Notes under the pieces: generated by a model
What the model was told of the DNA's origin: nothing
What the model saw: the letters and a program-made list of their open reading frames with translations, nothing else
Database searches by the model: none
Assembly (NCBI GenBank): GCA_027603945.1
Contig: JADIIU010000133.1
Location: forward strand, 1 to 34,137
Source of the DNA: Terramyces sp. JEL0728
Taxonomy: Eukaryota > Chytridiomycota > Chytridiomycetes > Rhizophydiales > Terramycetaceae
DNA length: 34,137 bases
Direction: 5' to 3'
Position numbers and translations under genes: made by a program
Shown here: one piece after another, positions 28,372 through 34,137 of the stretch
Numbering within the stretch: the first letter of the stretch is position 1
How the letters are laid out: every line of letters starts with the position of its first letter

Positions 28372-29710
28372 TTAAAGAAATATGTATGATAAGAACAATA
28401 ACATGTACCAAGGACGATTCTGCTCTTGGCCGTTCTTCTGCTGTGGCAAGGATGAATTGCTGGAGATGCTTGGTAGTGCAGTTGCTGGCGTTGCAAACCC
28501 AATCCTATTGTTTCCAAAATCAAATACATTGTAGAATTGATTGATGAATAACGCTCCAGCAATACCGTATTGCTGTCCAGCTGCGCCTAAAGTAGCTGGA
28601 GGCGATGAGAAGATGGAGAGACAAACGTTGCTGGAAATCTGAGCAACCTGTTGGTTTCCAGAAAGAGTGATTGAAAGACCAGAAGTGCCAAATGAAAATG
28701 TAACAGGTGAAAGAGAAGCTGCCTGCGAGCAAGGTATCACATATCCACTGTTTGTAAGTGTGAATTTCGCGTTCAATTGTTTGACGATTGCAGTTGGCAA
28801 GACAAAAGCAGTGGTACCAGTGTCAATAAATGTGGTCAAAGAAGATGAAAAGATGTTATTTCCGCCAACTGAAATAGAGTCCAAGTTGACTGCCCAATGT
28901 GCTTGTCCTGGTACAGAGTCGAACCTAGGATTAAAAACGACTTGCCATGAAATCTGGCCAGTGTATCTAGTAGGGTCTACTCCGCCAAAAGTAATTTCGC
29001 CAGAAGTGCCAGCTGCCGCATTTGGACTGGCTTGCAAGTTGTACCAGAAAGAAACAACTGCATTGTTGTTTGAAAACTTGGTAGCAAGAGACTTGAATAC
29101 ATTTGCTGCAGTTGAATCTTGCATTAACCCACTATTACCATCAGAATTGGAGGGCCCTAAGCCGATAATTCCGTCAAGATTAGCCGTAGTGGTTTGAATG
29201 GATGTAGCTTCACATAGAGGTTGCCCTTGAATCGCAAAGTTCCCAATGGTTACTGTATCTGTATTTATAGTGCAAATAACCTGAGTCCCATCACCATAAG
29301 TTACCTGCTGAGTTCCGCCATTAGTAGTTTTATAAGTAGAGCTAAATTAGTCAAGATAAACCTTTTTACATTATTGAAACTTCTCTGCTGGGCACAAGAT
29401 GTTGATGTGCACTGGTTTGATCTCACCCAGAACAGACTTGATCCTGTATCGAACAGGACAACCATAGGTTGCGGTGGTGTTCCCACTCCAATTGTGCCGA
29501 CCAACTAAAGTTAAAAATAATTACAGTTGCGGAAACGTAGTCCGCTCCAATTGCTCCAAATTGGGTAGAGTCCTTATTCACTACTCTTTCAAACGGAATT
29601 CGTTGAATTTCGCTTGGGGTGATATCTTTGGTACTGGCAATTCCGCCATAGTTGCTGTCAAACAATTTGGCTTGTGTAGAAATGGCCAATATCAGTGCAT
29701 TCCAGTTCAT
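28372..29710 (-). CDS. pepsin-like (A1) aspartyl protease, secreted and membrane/GPI-anchored
   Basis: Introns 29505-29524 and 29342-29361 (20 nt each) rebuild 432 residues. A signal peptide (MNWNALILAISTQAK) and short propeptide precede LVGTIGVGTPPQP and the first catalytic Asp, D81 in LFDTGSS. YGDGTQVICTINTDTVTIGN and LDGIIGLGPSNS follow, then the second Asp, D283 in FIDTGTTAFVLP, and FINQFYNVFDFGNNRIGFA near the end. A Ser/Gln/Asn-rich tail and a final hydrophobic stretch (WYMLLFLSYIFL) suggest anchoring, as in yapsins. Splicing restores the flap region that the unspliced frame lacks. It is a likely cell-surface protease for wall remodelling or nutrient digestion. Confidence 0.94.
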
Positions 29711-30187
29711 TTAGTGCTGCTCCAAACTGAATCCTTTATTGGTGAAAGCTTTATGAGCTCGAAATTTAGGGCTTGACATGGGTGGCTTGCCATTGCTTTT
29801 TGTTTTGGGATAAACAAAGCTGAGGTTGAAATGACATACGATGATGCACTATCTGATCACAGTCTTACAGATATGGTTTGCCTGGTCGTCTTGCAGGTGT
29901 CGCATTGAGAACTTTAAAGTCAGATACGACCCATGAAAAAATCCATCTGGTCCTTCAATGGATAGCAGACTTGTACAGCACTGGCGAATCCTAGTCGGAT
30001 ACCCGCTGTATAGAGCTCCGAATGAATCCTGATCCAAGAATAAATCCAAGAATAGATCCAAGAATAGATCCAAATTTTGAAAAAGTGAGTAGCAATATCC
30101 ATTGATGATATCCACTTTTAGGCATAATTTAGTAATCTCTTTGCAAGTTTATATTTGCAAGTCTTTATTTTCTCTGTTGAATCTGAA
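29711..30187. other. intergenic region upstream of INTS8-like gene; possible unsolved small gene
   Basis: These 477 bp lie between opposite start codons. On the plus strand an ATG at 29831 opens MTYDDALSDHSLTDM. A candidate intron ending at 29919 would lead to a gene-like stretch (SDTTHEKIHLVLQWIADLYS) that stops at 29991-29993. Immediately after, the same frame resumes with CIELRMNPDPRINPRIDP across a 12-bp repeat. I could not find splices linking these parts, so I call no gene. A 12-bp tandem repeat lies at 30031-30073. Confidence 0.35.
30031..30073. repeat. 12-bp tandem repeat, about 3.6 copies
   Basis: The unit GATCCAAGAATA repeats at 30031, 30043 (one mismatch, A for G), 30055 and partially at 30067. 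Every forward frame stays open across it because the period is a multiple of three; it would read DPRI/NPRI in one and basic SKNR in another. Confidence 0.9.
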
Positions 30188-32913
30188 ATGCTGCTGTTGA
30201 AAAAACAAGAGCTGGCAGAATATTTGAAAATCAAAACTAAACCAGAACTACTAGATGAATTTGCAAAACAAATATCGTTGATAGGAACATATATACCAAG
30301 TAGTTCATCATATAAATACCCGCCAGAAGAAGGTCAGGATTTTAATGTTATAAATACCACGCCCGCTCAATACGCACACTTTACAATGTCCGCCAAGATA
30401 GTAGCAGCGCTGCAGCTAGGAATGAGTGAAATATGTAAGATTTGCCCAAAAGATCTTGTCGCACCATTGTTACTTGCAATACAAGACCAAGGAATCGTTG
30501 CACTCAACCCAATGTTATTTTACAGTACGTTATGTTAATCGTAGCCAGATATAATCTTCGTCAGTTGATGGACCAATGCCTGGTGCAAATGGACGGAGAA
30601 ATACAACATCTGTTGAATTTTTTAGAGGATTGTTTAGAAGTAATAATGCAGACCAATGTTGCGGAAATGTACTTGAATTATTCGAATAGCACTTGTGTTT
30701 GTCTGGCAGCGGAACTGGGAAAATTCTATTTTGTAATTGAAGATTATCCCAAATCAAAAGAGAAGCTGGAGTTGGCCGTAACAATGGCTAAAGCTTTCAA
30801 TATCCAATTTCCAACAGAGATAGTAGATTTTAGCACAAGGCAGATTGAAAATATGCTGGCGGTTTGCAACATGAAAAGCACAATATACAGTGATCCTTTG
30901 AAAACAATCGTAGCAGATTTGCTACCCAACAAATATCCGCTAGAAGCTAAAAGGTTAATCAAGTACACGGTGGATATTCAGGACAAAGGTGATGAATCAG
31001 TTTTCATTGCGTGGTGCAACAGCATTACCCAAAGCTTAAAGATATTTGAAATAGGAGAATCAATATCAAATAACGGTATTTGGAATTAACAATCAGAGTT
31101 GGTGGAAATCTATTTGCAAGTAAAAAAAGAGTTTCCTCCAATTACAGCAGAAAATGTAAATACACTCTTGATGATACTTAAACTTGCACTGACAGACCTT
31201 ACTAATGGTAAATATGAATCGCAGCCTTCAATAGAATTGATACGATTGTGGAGACACTTGTTTCAAACGATTTTGCTTGGATTATCTTTAATAGTGGATT
31301 TGAAATCGTTAGAATTGGATGAATTTATTGCAAACTTTTTCAACGATCACAAAATTGCAAAGATTGTTGTCAATGTCGATCGGCTAGAAAGAAAATCACC
31401 TTCTGGTAAACAAGTTGCTATCAGAGAGATATTGCTGACGTATATATCCACGCAGGAAGAGTCAAAAGTTACGGAATTGAAAAATATAGTAGGATTGGTA
31501 TTCTTCCTCTTACTTAGCATCCAATGATGGTTTTCAAAGAATTGATTGAATTGGTAGAGACTCTGAAAAAAAGAAAGTCATACAACCAGGCGTTAGTATT
31601 GGCCACTCAGATTGAACCCTTTTGTCCTCCAGAACATTCCCAAAGGTTGGTTGACGTCAAGAATAGCTGCATGATATCCCAAATCATCATTACATTGAAC
31701 GAAAACAAAGTAAATGTGGAAGGGCTGTCAAAGCAGCTGCTTGAGAACTTGAAGAAACTGCCAAACCAAACACTAGAACAGTGCTCAAGCATAATAACAA
31801 CCTTACTGAACAAAAATCTCACAGAATTGGCGTTACAGTACATCCAAAACCTGCAAATATTAGAAAACAAGAATCTTTTTAATTTTGGAAGAATTTGCCT
31901 GTTGATCAACGCAATGTGGGACAATTTGAAAAAGGTTGACAGTATCAACAACCTGCAGCCAAATATATGTCAGGAAATAGTGGATTTTGCGTATCAGGTT
32001 ACACTTTGGCTTTGCGAACCAGATCCTGATACTTTGGTAATTCTTTTTAATGCAGAATGTACAGAAATTAGTGGTGGAGTATATCTGCAAACGGGATATT
32101 AATATTTTCAAATTGATCGTTGGTTGTTGTGGCGGTTATGTCAAACCACCTATACCTGTTCAATTGCTTGGACAGTTTTCTTATTTTTCAGTATCAACCA
32201 AGCAAAATTGGGAAATTTTGGATCTTTCACTGCCACCATTGAATTTCACCAATGTAAAACCGGTCCAGTCGAATCTAATTACAAACTTTATGACTACAGC
32301 AGCAGAAGCAATAGTCAAATCGAATATGAAGATTGATGTTTCCGGTTATTTCTTGTTGGCCCATCTGCAATCTGGCCAAGCCAAACATCGAGAAGCAGTC
32401 GTGTATTCCTTGATTAATTTAGATCTATTGTTAATGGGATTCTGATAGAGACAAACTATTTTCAAAAGAAAAAGTTTTACATGCAGTTTTATACCTCGCC
32501 AAATCTCGGATTGTTAATCAAGGAGCTGTTAGCCGTTGAAGGTAATTCGTGCTTAATCAGACTATTTCTCGGCTTTATTCTTTATGCAAGGCCAAGAAAG
32601 AGATGCCACTCTATACACCGAGATGTTCAAGATCGTAAAGAAAATACCCATCAGTTCGTTCAACACAGTTGAAAGCGTAGACCCACCAACGAATTTAACA
32701 GAGGCTAGTTTGCTATATGCGCTATATGACGTCCATCTGATTGAGCATTTTGTATCACTATTCAAAAAAGAGGATATGGCGGATCACGTCAAATTACTAA
32801 TCAATCGCCTAAGGAGCATAGTATTCGTACCGGGCTTTGACGGCTTCAAGTTCTACGTAGACAAACTTAATGTATGGTACATTGGCACACTAATCGACAA
32901 GTATCAAAAATAA
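30188..32913 (+). CDS. INTS8: Integrator complex subunit 8-like protein, 856 aa
   Basis: Introns 30525-30544, 31076-31096, 31498-31517, 32037-32055, 32430-32448, 32486-32522 (37 nt) and 32542-32560 rebuild 856 residues (human INTS8 about 995); exon lengths sum exactly in frame. It is an all-helical TPR-like protein. Points recalling INTS8 are NPMLFYTRYNLRQLM, then CVCLAAELGKFYF...YPKSKEKLELA, a late helical block and EDYFSALFFMQGQERD near the C-terminus, where the last two splices restore the order. INTS8 recruits PP2A to Integrator, the RNA polymerase II termination and snRNA-processing complex. The match is by pattern only and moderate. The ATG follows a T-rich patch; an in-frame upstream extension exists. 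Confidence 0.6.
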
Positions 32914-32921
32914 ATTCTTTA

Positions 32922-33314
32922 TTAAGCCAGTCCCAATTTCTTCATTCTTTCCAACTTTACTCTCTCCTTGTCTTTAATATACTTGTTTCTTCTCTTTGGC
33001 ACTTGCACATGAACTGGCTCTTTGCCTCTCCTGAACCATTCCAAGCTTTCCAGTAAATATTTTCTCATTCTAGTTTTCACCCCCATGGTTTCCAATTCTT
33101 CACTTGATTTAGAGAGTAATTGCTCCATAGATTCAAACTTGTCAGCCAGCTGGTCGCATCCTCTCCCAATTGATTTTAAATATTCTGCTGGGGCAACGTC
33201 TTTAGTTAGTGTAAATATACCTTTGGCATGCAGTGGAATATATTTGATTTTCTGTAATCTTGGTAGCTGGATGTATTGTAGAGTGCCTATACTGCGTTTT
33301 AGTATTGGAAACAT
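32922..33314 (-). CDS. FYV4: mitochondrial small ribosomal subunit protein mS41 (IGR-motif, Fyv4-like)
   Basis: This 130-residue protein has a presequence-like start (MFPILKRSIGTLQYIQLPRL) and then the IGR motif: AEYLKSIGRGCDQLADKFES followed by LETMGVKTRMRKYLLESLEW. The basic C-terminus (VPKRRNKYIKDKERVKL) suits rRNA contact. mS41/Fyv4 is a fungal mitoribosome small-subunit protein, so its presence implies a translating mitochondrion. The start is the ATG at the presequence; an alternative non-ATG extension lies upstream. It converges on the INTS8-like gene with only 8 bp between stops. Confidence 0.9.
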   Translation of the reverse strand: MFPILKRSIGTLQYIQLPRLQKIKYIPLHAKGIFTLTKDVAPAEYLKSIGRGCDQLADKFESMEQLLSKSSEELETMGVKTRMRKYLLESLEWFRRGKEPVHVQVPKRRNKYIKDKERVKLERMKKLGLA

Positions 33315-33502
33315 TGATGCAAGGAAAATTTTTTGCAGTTGGATTGCAACCAACTAAACGATGATATACAGCATTATCGATAAACCTGATCATTATAAAT
33401 ATCGTTCTTTTATCAAAACGTTTTTTTGTGCAATTTGACTATACACGTCATCCAAATGTCAGATTGAAACTGCAGCCTTTGTAATTTCCGCAATTCAATA
33501 AA

Positions 33503-34137
33503 ATGGTGAAAACAGGAACTGCAGCCCCAGTTGCAGTGGATATTATGGTTAACGCGTTTTGTAACGCTTGCGTCGTAGGTCAATGGTCACTAATCCAGGT
33601 AATCTATTCTTTCCGCTGTTGAAGATTACTATTGAATGGGAAGGAGCAACTGATTATTCCATATTCGTAACACTCGCTTTATCTTTTCAATTAGTTGCTA
33701 CAGTATTAAATTCCTTTGTAGACTCATATACAAATATTACGGCCGCATATGTGGATATAATCCAATCAATAATTCACTCTGTAGCGGTTGGGTTTATTTT
33801 GTATTTGTTGACCATAAGGGCAAAATGCGCAAAATTAGTTACATGGACAAAGCATGTCAATCTGCCTCTTGCAATTGTACATTTTCTACTTCGAGCTGCT
33901 ACTACAGTGTTCAGTATTATGGCTGACTTGGCTACTATTGGAGGATATACTTTGCAAGATCCATTTCCGATGGCGAGACAAGTAATCAGAATGGCTATGA
34001 ACTGCACCGCATTGATTGTCATTTTATACTTTGAGACATTCATTACTTTTTACATTCGCAGTCAATTTGCCTCGGATGCCCAGGTAGTTAACAGGATCAA
34101 CATCTACTCGTTCGTCTTGTCGTTTATCATCACTGCT
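33503..34137 (+). CDS. multi-pass membrane protein, N-terminal part (runs off right edge)
   Basis: A 23-nt intron (33556-33578) joins MVKTGTAAPVAVDIMVNA to SMVTNPGNLFFPLLKITIEW. From there the frame is open to the edge. At least four helices are visible: YSIFVTLALSFQLVATVLNS, IIQSIIHSVAVGFILYLLTI, LPLAIVHFLLRAATTVFSIM and CTALIVILYFETFITFYI, with another starting at IYSFVLSFII. It faintly recalls small ciliary or ER TMEM proteins, but I would not name a family without the C-terminus. It is divergent from mS41 over 188 bp of promoter. Confidence 0.7.

Noticed and set aside
1..34137. Mobile elements, CRISPR, rRNA or tRNA genes, viral insertions
   Set aside because: No transposase, integrase, reverse-transcriptase or capsid motifs, terminal repeats, CRISPR-like arrays or cloverleaf-like sequences were seen on either strand.

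Overview
This is nuclear DNA of a very compact, moderately AT-rich eukaryote. The gene content points to a fungus or close relative: TIM54, Bud20, mS41 and Trm11 homologues, a secreted aspartyl protease, and chitin-binding-like secreted modules. Genes lie tens of bases apart on both strands. Most carry spliceosomal introns of only 19-23 nt, roughly 65 in the window, so single reading frames break genes into fragments and most gene models here are spliced reconstructions. Each confident model has GT...AG borders (one exception), continuous phase and family-consistent residues across the junctions. A mitochondrial scaffold (ISCU), a TIM22-complex subunit (TIM54) and a mitoribosomal protein (mS41) show a mitochondrion that still translates, so this is not a classical mitosome-bearing microsporidian. 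An IQCH-like ATP-grasp protein and an INTS8-like Integrator subunit fit an early-diverging lineage. A rozellid/cryptomycotan is my best guess from gene content alone; I cannot prove it.

Layout. 1-1.6 kb: end of a Ser/Thr-rich mucin-like surface protein with chitin-binding-like Cys modules. 1.7-5.5 kb: coiled-coil protein, Bud20-type ribosome export factor, two small unknowns, a C2H2 zinc-finger gene and ISCU. 5.9-8.3 kb: a complete phosphoinositide phospholipase C. 8.4-12 kb: two small proteins and two divergently oriented G-alpha paralogs flanking a small membrane protein. 12-14.5 kb: mitochondrial rhodanese, short unknowns (two of them joined at a TAATG) and a secreted DOMON-like protein with a GPI-type tail. 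14.6-18.3 kb: Sec14 lipid-transfer protein, TIM54 and two unknowns. 18.3-23.2 kb: Trm11 tRNA methyltransferase and the about 15-intron IQCH-like gene. 23.3-27.6 kb: F-box/LRR protein and an AVT-type amino acid transporter. 27.9-33.3 kb: NPC2-like lipid protein, membrane-anchored aspartyl protease, INTS8-like protein and mS41. 33.5 kb to the right edge: the start of a multi-pass membrane protein.

Themes. Lipid signalling and transport recur (PLC, Sec14, NPC2, G-alpha proteins), as do mitochondrial upkeep (ISCU, TIM54, rhodanese, mS41) and the cell surface (mucin-like protein, DOMON-like protein, aspartyl protease). The strongest oddities are the ultrashort introns, with every multiple-of-three intron carrying an in-frame stop; two G-alpha subunits that naturally lack the catalytic glutamine, one with the Q-to-L change known from activated mutants; and an intron that appears to end in CG.
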